From Halictus rubicundus (taxonomy: Eukaryota; Arthropoda; Insecta; Hymenoptera; Halictidae), in the NCBI RefSeq assembly GCF_050948215.1, contig NW_027488709.1:434001-498000 (forward strand): DNA of 64,000 nt, read 5' to 3'. Positions 55,744 to 64,000 of this stretch are shown here, piece by piece. The translations under genes and the position numbers were made by a program. The first letter of the stretch is position 1. Each line of letters begins with the position of its first letter. The notes beneath the pieces were generated by a model that was not told the DNA's origin, did not search any database, and saw only the letters and a program-made list of their open reading frames with translations.

Positions 55744-57915
55744 ATGGACGGCACAAAGGAAAAGAGTTTAGTTTACGGTGCAGGGGAGGGATACCCCAGT
55801 ACCGGCGCGACTGTTGGTGGGCGAGCAGGCCACAGCGCGTCGTTATCCAACGACTGCGAGCCGAAGGTGGTGGACCACTGGGCCCCTTCGGAGGTAAATA
55901 CTACCAGCGAAGCTGTGGTGACGGAAACGTCATCACAGATTTCGGGAGATTCGGACGCGGGCGTGTCGCGCGCGGGAGCCGAGATGCGGGGGGCGGACGG
56001 AGCTCCGACGGGGAAGCGGCCCCGGCTGGAGCCGTCCGTGGCAGGAGGGGGGCTGCAGACGCGCAGCGGGAGGGTCGTCGGGGGGACCCCTGAGGAGGGC
56101 TCCTCGGGGGCGGGTGCTGAGCAGGTGCTCAGCGACCGCGCCGAGAGGGGCCAGCTCCACAAAATCGCGGAGCTAATGGAGTCCGCGGGGAAGCTGCCGA
56201 CGGCGCAGCTGGCGGAGGAGGTGGAGGACGCGATGAGACGTGTGGAGGGCGTCTCCACCGTCTCCAGGGGCCTCAAGGGCAATTTTGCCAAGGAGCTCAG
56301 AGATTGCTCCGCGCTGGCCAGGGCCTATTGCACTACGCTGGTGCAGCGGGCATACACTGGCACGGCGTGGGGCAATAGCCAGGAGGTCGCCCGTCTCCGC
56401 CAACGGACCGAGGCCCTCGCCAAGGAGGTACAGGACCTCCGGGCGAGGCTTCGCGTCGCGGAGGCGGAGAAGCGGGCGGTCGCGGGAAAGACGGCCCCTG
56501 GGGCGGTACCCTCCGCCTCCTCAGGCGGGACCGCGGGGACGGGACCGGCGGCGGAAGCGGCGACGCGGGCGGCGGAGGGGGCGGGGGTACTGGACCCTCA
56601 AGCCCTTCTCCTCCGCGTCGACGCGATGGTGGCGGCCAGGAATGCCGAGCTGGAAACGAGAATGGAGAATCGTTTCCGGGCAATCCTGGCCGGGATGGTT
56701 CCGGCTCTCCAGGGCAGGGGGGGAGGGACGCGCGATGCCCCGCCGGTGGCTTCTCCGCCGGCGGTGGTCGAAACCAAGAGGACTGGGCCGGTGGTGGTGT
56801 CCAGCGCCGGGGTGGTGCCACCCGTGGACATCCCGCCGCCGGTCGACCCAGCCTCCTGGTCGGTGGCGAAGTCGAAGTCCGCGAGGAAGGCGGAGAGGAG
56901 GCGGGCAGCGGCGGAGGAGAGGGCGGCCATAGCCCTCGCCGCCGAGTTGGCGGCCGCTGCTTCGGCGAAACGGAGGACGGCGACCGGGGGTTCGGCGGTC
57001 GGCACGCGAAAGGGGGCCGGCGCGATCACGGCGAAGCCGTCAAGTGGGAGGGTTGTTGCCCTGGGGCGCGCCCCCAAGTCCGGGGCCGTGGCGATCACGA
57101 TCCCCGAGAGCTGTAAGCTCACCTACGCGGGAGTGATCGCCAGGGCCAGAGAGGCAATAGACCTCAAGGCGCTGGGGATTGAGTCGGGGGTGCTCCCCAG
57201 GAGGACCAAGACGGGGGGGATCCTCCTGGAGGTAAAGGGCCCGGAGGGCCAAGAGAAGGCACGGGCCCTCTCCACGAGGGTCTCTGAGGCCTTACAAGGG
57301 ACTGGGGTTAAAGTCGTCCAGGCCGTCAAGCGAGGCGAGTTGCGCGTCGCTGGCCTGGACGACTCGGTTAGCGCAAGGGAGGTCGCGGCGGCACTTGCGG
57401 CTGCGGGGGGGTGCTCGGAGGCCGAGTTCCGGGTCGGAGAGATCCGGAGGTCCGCCTCTGAGCGGGTGCTGGGCTCCTGTTGGGCCCAGGGCCCCCTCGC
57501 GGCCGTCAGGAAGGTGGTGGCGGGGGGCCGGCTGCTGGTCGGCTGGTCCTCGGCGCGGGTGGAGGCACTGAGGGAGCGACCCCTTCAGTGCTTCCGCTGC
57601 TTGGAGACGGGGCACACGCGGTCGACCTGTAAAAGCACGGTCGACAGGAGCGCGAGGTGCTATCGGTGCGGTGCGACCGAGCACCGCGCCTCGGCCTGCG
57701 GGGCTGCCCCCAGATGCCCGCTCTGCGCGGATCTGGGGAGGCCCTCGAACCACAGGTTCGGGGCCAAAGCGTGTGCCCCGGCTCCGAGGAGGGGTCGCGC
57801 GGCGGTGAAGGGAAGAGGGGAAAAGTCGGCGGCTGCACCCGCGCAGCAGCAGCCGACTACACCGGGGGCCCAGTCCCACCAGGGGGGGGAGCCTGCAGAG
57901 CAAATGTCAGGGTAG
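55744..57915 (+). CDS. ORF1, gag-like protein (B3)
   Basis: 723 aa from ATG 55744, chosen because the in-frame ATG at 55597 lies in sequence conserved as UTR in family A; starting there would add 49 aa. Order: short N-terminal region; a Glu/Lys/Arg region with predicted helix (EVARLRQRTEALAKEVQDLRARL) typical of a coiled coil; Ala-rich middle; Lys/Arg-rich patch (KSKSARKAERRR); conserved fold (ITIPESCKLTYAGVIARARE); then knuckles from C616: CFRCLETGH, CYRCGATEH, CPLCADLGRPSNH. It ends ...EQMSG then TAG 57913-57915, after which the frame stays open into ORF2. The only complete family B ORF1 here. Confidence 0.9.
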   Translation: MDGTKEKSLVYGAGEGYPSTGATVGGRAGHSASLSNDCEPKVVDHWAPSEVNTTSEAVVTETSSQISGDSDAGVSRAGAEMRGADGAPTGKRPRLEPSVAGGGLQTRSGRVVGGTPEEGSSGAGAEQVLSDRAERGQLHKIAELMESAGKLPTAQLAEEVEDAMRRVEGVSTVSRGLKGNFAKELRDCSALARAYCTTLVQRAYTGTAWGNSQEVARLRQRTEALAKEVQDLRARLRVAEAEKRAVAGKTAPGAVPSASSGGTAGTGPAAEAATRAAEGAGVLDPQALLLRVDAMVAARNAELETRMENRFRAILAGMVPALQGRGGGTRDAPPVASPPAVVETKRTGPVVVSSAGVVPPVDIPPPVDPASWSVAKSKSARKAERRRAAAEERAAIALAAELAAAASAKRRTATGGSAVGTRKGAGAITAKPSSGRVVALGRAPKSGAVAITIPESCKLTYAGVIARAREAIDLKALGIESGVLPRRTKTGGILLEVKGPEGQEKARALSTRVSEALQGTGVKVVQAVKRGELRVAGLDDSVSAREVAAALAAAGGCSEAEFRVGEIRRSASERVLGSCWAQGPLAAVRKVVAGGRLLVGWSSARVEALRERPLQCFRCLETGHTRSTCKSTVDRSARCYRCGATEHRASACGAAPRCPLCADLGRPSNHRFGAKACAPAPRRGRAAVKGRGEKSAAAPAQQQPTTPGAQSHQGGEPAEQMSG
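57913..57915 (+). promoter_or_regulatory. In-frame TAG between ORF1 and ORF2 (B3)
   Basis: ORF1 and ORF2 are one reading frame divided only by this TAG. ORF2 has no ATG before its endonuclease domain, which starts about 8 codons later. The same TAG and context (GGG TAG GCT GTT TTC AG) is at 17781-17783 in B1. Read-through of UAG, or reinitiation at a non-AUG codon, would be needed to make ORF2. Confidence 0.85.
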
Positions 57916-60900
57916 GCTGTTTTCAGGCCTATTCCGGTTCTGCAGGCGAACCTCAACCACTCGCGTGCGGCCCAGGACTTGTTTGTCCAGGCCGTGCGCG
58001 AGCGGGGGACTGGGTTGGCAGTGGCGGCGGAGCCGTACTCCGTTCCCGATCACCCCTTCTGGGTGGGGGACGAGGCCGGCTCCGTCGCCATAGTGGCGGA
58101 GGGCCGCCGCGGGTCCCCGTCGATCTCCCTTCTGGAGAGAGGCGAGGGATTCGTGGCGGTGCGGTGGGGGGACATCGCGGTCGTCGGAGTTTATATCTCG
58201 CCGAACCGTGGCCTCGATCATTTTCGGGGGTTCCTGGGCGGGCTGAGTAGCTGCATCGCGCGGTGCAGCGCCCGTCCGGTTCTCGTCCTGGGAGACTTCA
58301 ATGCCCACGCGGTATCGTGGGGGAGTCCCAGGACGACCACTAGGGGAAGCGAGGTGTTAGACTGGGCGTCCGGCCTGGATCTCCGGTTGATTAACCGGGG
58401 ATCCACGCCGACGTGCGTGCGGCCGCAGGGTGTCTCTATTGTCGATCTGACATGGGGGACGCCGTCGGCCGTGCGCCGAGTGTCGGGATGGAGGGTGGCG
58501 GAAGAACTAGAGCTGGCCTCTGACCACACGCCCATAGTCATGGACGTGTGGCCCGCCGCCCTCTACGCGCGGGATTCCCGGCACGGCCAGGTGGACCGAC
58601 GGCCGCGATGGGCGTGGAACAGGGCGGACGAGGACCTGTTCCGGGCCGCTGTCGCCGCGGTAACGTGGGGGGGGCCCCAGCCGGCTGGGGGGGCACCGGC
58701 GCGCGGGGCGGAGCGGCTCCGGGAGGTGATGACGGCGGTGTGCGACACCGCGGTGCCCCGGAGCCGGTCCGACCATAGAAGGGCGGCGTACTGGTGGTCC
58801 GCGGGCATTGCAGAGCTTCGGCGTGCCTGCAATGCCGCGCGGCGCCAGTATGGCCGAGCGCGCAGGAGGCGCGACGACGAGGAGGCGAGGCTCCACGGGG
58901 AGTACCGAGCCGCGCTCGGGACTCTCCGGAGGGCCATCGCGAAGGCCAAGGCGGACGCGTGGTCGGAGCTCGTCGGCACGGTGGACGCGGATCCGTGGGG
59001 GCGCCCGTATAAGCTTGTAATGAGCAAGCTGCGCGCGTGGGCCCCCCCACTGACGGAATCGATGGACCCTCCCTTACTCGAGGAGGTGGTGACGTCTCTC
59101 TTCCCGCGTGAGGGGGGACAGCGACACCGCCTCCATCCGGGCCAGGAGCCTCTCTCCTGGTCCGCGGAGTGGGAGGTGTCAGCCGGCGAGCTCGGGGAGG
59201 CGGTGACCAGGGCCCGTCGGGTGGGCCGCAAGGCCCCGGGTCCTGACGGGGTGTCGGGCCGCGCGTTGGTCTTGGCATTGGAGGGGGGGCTCGCTCCCGA
59301 ACTCAGGCGGCTGTTCAACAGTTGTCTGAGGGAGGGAGTGTTCCCCCCACTATGGAAGTCGGGCAGGCTGGTCCTCCTTCCAAAGGCGGGCAAGTCCCGG
59401 GACTCGCCCTCCGGGTACCGGCCAATTTGCTTGCTGGACGAGGCGGGGAAGTTGTTCGAGCGCGTTCTCGTTGGACGCCTCGTCCGGCACCTGTCGGGGG
59501 GAGGAGTCCCCGATCTGAGCGAGGCGCAGTTCGGCTTCCGGGGGGGTCTCTCCACCGTCGACGCAATTCGGCGGGTGAGGGCTCTCTCGGGGGCCTGTAC
59601 GGAGGGGGGCGGTGTTGCGTTGGCGATCTCCTTGGATATCGCCAACGCGTTCAACACCGTCCCCTGGGATAGAATTTCGGAGGCCCTGGTCTTCCACCAG
59701 GTGCCTCCGTACCTTAGGAGGGTGATCGGGGACTATCTCTCCGACAGGAGCATAGAATATCCTGGCCGGTACGGGATGATTCGCAGGAGCGTCGTGCGGG
59801 GGGTTCCACAGGGCTCGGTGTTGGGCCCGTTGCTGTGGAACCTCGCGTACGACAGCGTCCTGCGGGAGGGGATGCCTCCCGGTGTCAGCCTAACGTGTTA
59901 CGCCGACGACACGTTGGTGCTTGCCACCGGGAGGTATACGAAGGAGGCCGTCTGCCTGGCGGAGCGCGGCGCGTGGCGCGCGGTACGCGCGATCCGGTCT
60001 CTGGGCCTAGAGGTGTCCGTCGCTAAGACCAGGGCCATGTGGTTTTACCACCGGGCCCGGCTGGCGGCGCCTCCCCAGTGCTGGATCGCCGTGGGGGGGG
60101 GAGCGGTCGAGGTCGGGTTCCAGATGCGGTACCTGGGACTCGAGCTCGACGGCCTGTGGCGTTTCTGCCGCCACATCGAGTCGCTAGTGCCCCGGGCGGA
60201 GAGGGCGACCGCTGCGCTCGGTCGTCTTCTCCCGAACCTCGGGGGACCCTGTGGACGGGTGCGTCGCCTGTTCGCGGTGGTGGTGCGGGTTTTAGTCCTG
60301 TACGGAGCCCCTGTGTGGGCGTACGATGTCTTGGCCGGGGGGCGTAGCGGTGTGCGAGCACTGCTGCGCCGAATCGAGCGCAGGCTGGCCATTGGCATCG
60401 TGCGGGGGTATCGCACCATCTCTTACGCGACGGCGATGGTGATGTCGGGGCTTATCCCCCTCGAGCTGGAGGCCCGCGTGTTGTCGGACGTACACGGGTA
60501 CGCCAGGGACCTCCAGCGGAGGGGGATGGCTCCGGATCAGGTGGCGCTCGATGTGGCGGAGTACAGGGGCCGCGCTCGGCGGGCCGCCGCCCGGGAATGG
60601 CGCGAAAGCCTTCACGGGACGGAGGAAGGAGGGAGGCGGGCCGTTCGGGCCATCCTCCCCGTGTTCGACCGGTGGAACAGGGGATGGATGGGGCATAGGG
60701 TCTCCTACCGAGTGACGCAGGTGATGACCGGGCACGGTTGCTTCGGTGTGTACCTGTGTCGCATCGGGCGGGAGGCCGAGGAGGCGTGTCACCACTGCGG
60801 CGAGTCGCGGGACACGGCGCAGCACACTCTGGAGGAGTGTCCAGCGTGGGCGGGTGAGCGCCGTGCTCTGCGGCGCGCAGTGGGCCATGACCTCTCGCTT

Positions 60901-61005
60901 CCGGCTGTCGTCTCGGCGGCAGCGGGCGGCGAGGGGGCGTGGAGAGGGTTCGCCTCCTTCTGCGAGCATAATGCTGCAGAAGGAGGCTGCGGAACGGGGT
61001 CGTGA
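57916..61005 (+). CDS. ORF2, endonuclease and reverse transcriptase (B3), C-terminus shifted
   Basis: Frame continuous with ORF1 after the TAG. Endonuclease VLQANLNH, GDFNAHAVSWG and the SDH motif; RT APGPDGVSG, LDIANAFNTVPW, GVPQGSVLGPLLWNLAYD, YADD at 59899-59910; finger CHHCGESRDTAQH...C. Near the end B3 reads GAGCATAATG where B1 and B2 read GAGCAGGTAATG. The 2-bp loss shifts the frame, so the protein ends at 61005 instead of at the family stop (61088-61090). Only the basic tail after the zinc finger is lost. Whether that tail is required is unknown. Confidence 0.9.
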   Translation, partial: AVFRPIPVLQANLNHSRAAQDLFVQAVRERGTGLAVAAEPYSVPDHPFWVGDEAGSVAIVAEGRRGSPSISLLERGEGFVAVRWGDIAVVGVYISPNRGLDHFRGFLGGLSSCIARCSARPVLVLGDFNAHAVSWGSPRTTTRGSEVLDWASGLDLRLINRGSTPTCVRPQGVSIVDLTWGTPSAVRRVSGWRVAEELELASDHTPIVMDVWPAALYARDSRHGQVDRRPRWAWNRADEDLFRAAVAAVTWGGPQPAGGAPARGAERLREVMTAVCDTAVPRSRSDHRRAAYWWSAGIAELRRACNAARRQYGRARRRRDDEEARLHGEYRAALGTLRRAIAKAKADAWSELVGTVDADPWGRPYKLVMSKLRAWAPPLTESMDPPLLEEVVTSLFPREGGQRHRLHPGQEPLSWSAEWEVSAGELGEAVTRARRVGRKAPGPDGVSGRALVLALEGGLAPELRRLFNSCLREGVFPPLWKSGRLVLLPKAGKSRDSPSGYRPICLLDEAGKLFERVLVGRLVRHLSGGGVPDLSEAQFGFRGGLSTVDAIRRVRALSGACTEGGGVALAISLDIANAFNTVPWDRISEALVFHQVPPYLRRVIGDYLSDRSIEYPGRYGMIRRSVVRGVPQGSVLGPLLWNLAYDSVLREGMPPGVSLTCYADDTLVLATGRYTKEAVCLAERGAWRAVRAIRSLGLEVSVAKTRAMWFYHRARLAAPPQCWIAVGGGAVEVGFQMRYLGLELDGLWRFCRHIESLVPRAERATAALGRLLPNLGGPCGRVRRLFAVVVRVLVLYGAPVWAYDVLAGGRSGVRALLRRIERRLAIGIVRGYRTISYATAMVMSGLIPLELEARVLSDVHGYARDLQRRGMAPDQVALDVAEYRGRARRAAAREWRESLHGTEEGGRRAVRAILPVFDRWNRGWMGHRVSYRVTQVMTGHGCFGVYLCRIGREAEEACHHCGESRDTAQHTLEECPAWAGERRALRRAVGHDLSLPAVVSAAAGGEGAWRGFASFCEHNAAEGGCGTGS

Positions 61006-61502
61006 GCGAAATCACGATCCCGGCCGAAGGGGTGGGAGAAGGAGACGCAGGGCACGCCCCGGGGGCGTGCCTCCGTTGCGGCGTCCTTAACGCGGGCGGG
61101 GGCGCCCTTGGTGATCTCGAGGCGGGGGACCGACGGTCTCCTTATACTCGGTTGCCAATGGCGTCCCCGGAGGCCGTCGGACGTCTCGGGCGGGGGCCCG
61201 GACGTCCATCGGGCGGCCTAAATGGGGGGGAAGGCTTCACGTCGTCCGTTGCGTGGCGCCTTCGGATAGAGTAGGATAGGGTGGAGGCCGCGTCCCCCAC
61301 CCAGGGAGGAATGCTAAGGCGGGGGCACACCGGATAGACATGCGCGCGCGGACCACGGGTGCCCCCAGGAGCCTAGGGACGGACGGGGAGGAGTTAGTGG
61401 GTATACTCGGCATTGCACCCACCAGCCGAGGAGTCCCACATAACCCGGCCCACTCCCCCCCGGGAGGGGTCGGGTATCCGTAATAGTGATTACCTCCTCG
61501 GG

Positions 61503-61592
<90 letters not shown>
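61006..61592 (+). other. 3' UTR and 90-base poly(A) of B3
   Basis: No gene apart from the original ORF2 3' end (to 61090), now out of frame. The remainder matches B1 and B2, with TCCCACATAACCC and the ACCCGGCC/GGTCGGGT hairpin, then 90 A. Confidence 0.82.
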
Positions 61593-61594
<2 letters not shown>

Positions 61595-61808
61595 GGGTTA
61601 GGGTTAGGGTTAGGGTTAGGGTTAGGGTTAGGGTTAGGGTTAGGGTTAGGGTTAGGGTTAGGGTTAGGGTTAGGGTTAGGGTTAGGGTTAGGGTTAGGGT
61701 TAGGGTTAGGGTTAGGGTTAGGGTTAGGGTTAGGGTTAGGGTTAGGGTTAGGGTTAGGGTTAGGGTTAGGGTTAGGGTTAGGGTTAGGGTTAGGGTTAGG
61801 GTTAGGGT
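61593..61808 (+). repeat. TTAGGG telomeric array (about 36 units)
   Basis: Begins TAGGG after the B3 tail (family B phase) and ends GGGT before A8 (family A phase). Confidence 0.97.
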
Positions 61809-61961
61809 GGGGACCGAGGGGATATGGGCTTAGTAGTGGTGACTCGGATCCACTACTAGGTATGCCACAGTGGTGGCGGTCATATCCCTAAAATCCTCTA
61901 CGCTCCACCTCCTCGTGGTGGTCCCTGGGAACACACATAGTTGTGTGTTGCTAACGGAGCG
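61809..61961 (+). ncRNA. HDV-like ribozyme at the 5' end of A8
   Basis: Identical in pairing to A6, including the U-A and G-C variants of the J1/2 insert stems. Confidence 0.84.
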
Positions 61962-62404
61962 AGGGGTATTCCGCGGGAAGTAGTCCCAATGATGTGTGAG
62001 GCGATGCCGGCGGGATCTTCGGATCCTGGCAGGGCCTCCCTTGCCGGTAAGGCTCACACGGAGGGATGAAAAACCGCGGATTGGGTCCTGCGATAACGAC
62101 CGGGGAGGTCGCCGCAGGGCCCTTGCCGTAAACCGGTGGTCATGTTTTACCGGAACGGTGGTCTTGCCTTAACCGGCCGGGCCGCGAGGATGATAACCTC
62201 TATAAAAAATCCCCAACCCTAAGCTTCGGTGCGCGGTGAGAGGGTACGCCCTGGCAACAGGGCGTGGCTGGTGGGGTACACCAGTCGCGAGCGCACCATT
62301 CACCACTGGATACCTGGCGCCTCCAGTGCGTATCTAGCCTTACCCGGGTAGTGGGGGCTCTGCCCGGGTGGACCTCTTTTCCCGCCATACTCGTGGGATT
62401 CATT
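61962..62404 (+). other. 5' UTR of A8 downstream of the ribozyme
   Basis: No gene. Same hairpin block as A2, ending with ACCCGGG/CCCGGGT and the conserved bases before ATG 62405. Confidence 0.75.
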
Positions 62405-64000
62405 ATGGATTGCATTAAAAATATAAATGACGAAGTTAAGGAGGGGGAACCACACCCGGAAGTGGTTGAGGGGGGAGCTGTGGTGGCACCAGTGCCACCA
62501 CAGGTGATGGGACCACCGGCCCCGGTCGACCGTCCGAAGCTTCGGGCGAGGAAGGGGACCCCGGGGCACGCTGGACCCATCGGAGAGGAGGACCGAGCGT
62601 CGGTCACGTCGGCCAGATCGGTCACGTCGGCCGGGTCGGCCGTCCCCTCCACCAGCGGTGCGGGCAGCAAACGCCCGCTCACCCCGACTCCGGGGAGAGC
62701 GTCGCCGACCCCGTCCGATAAGCGGGACAGGCTGGACGGGGAGGTCACCTTCTCCCGGCTCCCTAGCGTGGAGGTGAGGGGCATGCTCCCCGGGGAGCTG
62801 ACAGCTCTCCTTGTGGGTTTGGCCCGGGAGAACCGGGAGATGGCCGAGAGGAGCCGGAACCTGAAGGGTACCTTCGTGAAGGGCTTCCGCGACTCCTCGG
62901 ATCTCATTGAAGCGGTGGCCAATGAGATCGACTGCAGGGGCTTCCTGTGGGGAAGCACCGCAGTCGGCCCTGGTCCTGTGCCACCGGCGGGCCCGAGCCC
63001 TGGGGAGGAACTCCTGAGGGAGCGTTGCGCGGCCCTTGAGAGGGAGTTGCGGGAGACCCGTGACTCCCTCGAAGCCATCAGGGGAGAATTGATGGCTGTC
63101 AAGCGGCTGCGCGACGCTCCCCCCCTACCGGCGCCGGCTGTCGCCGAGGACACCGCGGCGCCTGCATCGGACTTGATGGTCCAGATGCGGGCGCTGATGG
63201 AGGCGGGTCTGAGCTCCATCCGCCAAGAGATGCGGGTGGAGCTCCGGCGCGCGGTCGCGGCCGTTGCCCCAGCCGAGGGGGCACGTGGGCCCCCTCGCCC
63301 GTCGCCTCGCGTGCCGCTGGCCCAGCCGAAGCCCGCGCCTGCGCCTGCGCCGCCGGCGCCTGCGCCACCGACGCCGGCCCCTGCCCCTTCGGGGCAGAAG
63401 AAGAAGAAGAAGAAGGGCAAGAAGGCTGGGGATATCCCCCAGCCTCCGGTCGCCCGTCCGGCACCGCCCCCAGCACCGAAGCCGGGTCTCCCGAAAGAGG
63501 AGACCTGGGCAGAGGTCCTGGGGAGGAGGGCCAGGGCTGCGGCTAAGGCGGTCGCCGCCGTGGCCAACGCTGCGACCGCCGCGGCCAAGCCGCCGGCGGG
63601 CGCCACCAAAAAAGGAAAGGCCGCTGCCCCCGCCTCAAAGGGCGGGAAGGCGGCGGCCAAGGTAAAGGCTCCCCCCCGGTCAGCGGCGGTGACGATCACC
63701 GTCCCGGAGGGGAGCAAGGCCTCCTACGAGGAGGCCATTAGGAGGGCCCGCCAGGGCGTCGACCTCGACGCCCTGGGCATTGGGGCCCTCAACTGGAAGC
63801 GCGCGGTCACCGGGGGCCTCATCATCGAGGTCCCTGGTGCCGACGGGGGCCCCAAGGCCGACGCCTTGGCGGCCAAGATGGCTGCCGTCCTGGGGGGGAT
63901 GGAGGTTAGGGTCTCCAGGCCCGTGAAGAAGGCGGAATTCCGCCTCACGGGCCTGGAGGTGTCGGTGACCCCCCAGGAGGTAACGGAGGCGGTGGCGAAG
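62405..64000 (+). CDS. ORF1, gag-like protein (A8), incomplete at window end
   Basis: 532 codons open from ATG 62405 to the last base of the window. The first ~40 residues match A6 (KNINDEVKEGEPHPEVVEGGAVVAP). A 12-bp microrepeat near 62591-62640 encodes Ser-Val-Thr-Ser-Ala units. The next part (ENREMAERSRNLKGTFVKGFRDSSDLIE) matches A2. Coiled coil RCAALERELRETRDSLEAI, Pro-rich spacer, a Lys tract, then the conserved fold in the A5 form (TITVPEGSKASYEEAIRR, GALNWKRAVTGG). The zinc knuckles lie beyond the window. No break seen. Confidence 0.9.
   Translation, partial: MDCIKNINDEVKEGEPHPEVVEGGAVVAPVPPQVMGPPAPVDRPKLRARKGTPGHAGPIGEEDRASVTSARSVTSAGSAVPSTSGAGSKRPLTPTPGRASPTPSDKRDRLDGEVTFSRLPSVEVRGMLPGELTALLVGLARENREMAERSRNLKGTFVKGFRDSSDLIEAVANEIDCRGFLWGSTAVGPGPVPPAGPSPGEELLRERCAALERELRETRDSLEAIRGELMAVKRLRDAPPLPAPAVAEDTAAPASDLMVQMRALMEAGLSSIRQEMRVELRRAVAAVAPAEGARGPPRPSPRVPLAQPKPAPAPAPPAPAPPTPAPAPSGQKKKKKKGKKAGDIPQPPVARPAPPPAPKPGLPKEETWAEVLGRRARAAAKAVAAVANAATAAAKPPAGATKKGKAAAPASKGGKAAAKVKAPPRSAAVTITVPEGSKASYEEAIRRARQGVDLDALGIGALNWKRAVTGGLIIEVPGADGGPKADALAAKMAAVLGGMEVRVSRPVKKAEFRLTGLEVSVTPQEVTEAVAK

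Larger units (their letters stand above)
55416..61592 (+). mobile_element. Family B element copy B3, 5'-complete
   Basis: 6177 bp: ribozyme, 328-bp 5' UTR, ORF1, in-frame TAG, ORF2 with a late frameshift, 3' UTR, and an exceptional 90-A tract (61503-61592) followed by TAGGG. The only family B copy here with its 5' end. Confidence 0.94.
61809..64000 (+). mobile_element. Family A element copy A8, 5' part, cut by window end
   Basis: Ribozyme, 596-bp 5' UTR and the first 532 codons of ORF1. The rest lies beyond the window. Front end as in A6, middle as in A2, distal part as in A5. Confidence 0.94.

Noticed and set aside
1..64000. Vertebrate origin because of TTAGGG
   Set aside because: R1-clade elements with SART-type structure in telomere repeats are an arthropod feature; nothing vertebrate is seen.

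Overview
The window is one continuous stretch of telomeric DNA: arrays of TTAGGG interrupted by eleven retrotransposon copies that share one orientation. I see no ordinary host gene, rRNA or tRNA. All elements are site-specific non-LTR retrotransposons of the R1 clade, related to the SART/TRAS telomere families of insects. They have a gag-like ORF1 with three C-terminal zinc knuckles. ORF2 has an apurinic-type endonuclease, a YADD reverse transcriptase and a C-terminal CCHC finger, with no RNase H domain. This element type points to an arthropod, probably an insect. The hexamer TTAGGG, rather than the usual insect TTAGG, is notable, and the species cannot be named from the sequence. Coding regions are very GC-rich. 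The G-rich strand is the + strand, so if this array is terminal the chromosome end lies to the right and every poly(A) tail points toward it.

Two families are present. Family A (SART-like, about 6.6-6.8 kb when complete) has copies A0 (3' end only), A1, A2, A3 (5'-truncated), A4 (5'-truncated), A5 (ORF2 broken), A6, A7 and A8 (cut by the window end). Family B (about 6.2 kb) has B1 and B2 (both 5'-truncated) and B3 (5'-complete). Order: A0 1-1212; A1 1527-8342; A2 8851-15574; B1 15778-21413; A3 22235-27079; A4 27828-30890; B2 31430-33923; A5 34032-40709; A6 40857-47458; A7 47901-54582; B3 55416-61592; A8 61809-end. TTAGGG arrays of about 110 to 830 bp separate them. A1, A2, A6 and A7 have both ORFs open and could be autonomous.

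Within a copy the parts read as one system. The first ~153 nt of every 5'-complete copy folds by eye into an HDV-like self-cleaving ribozyme whose cleavage site would be the exact first base of the element. Next come 5' UTR hairpins, then ORF1. In family A the ORF1 stop and ORF2 start overlap as TAATG, the arrangement known from Bombyx SART1. In family B ORF2 has no ATG and follows ORF1 in the same frame across a single TAG. The end of ORF2 and the start of the 3' UTR form a row of about eleven GC-rich hairpins, with the ORF2 stop codon in a loop. The last hairpin before the poly(A) tail is shared by both families and may be the reverse transcriptase recognition site. Junctions with the telomere repeat have a family-specific phase.

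The most interesting points are the ribozyme and its covarying insert, the in-frame TAG in family B, the hairpin array, a 51-bp scrap of ORF2 embedded in a telomere array, and the mosaic make-up of the copies. The 3' 2 kb of A5 carries a burst of single-base indels that looks more like low consensus quality than natural decay. All homology statements rest on reading by eye; no database search was run.
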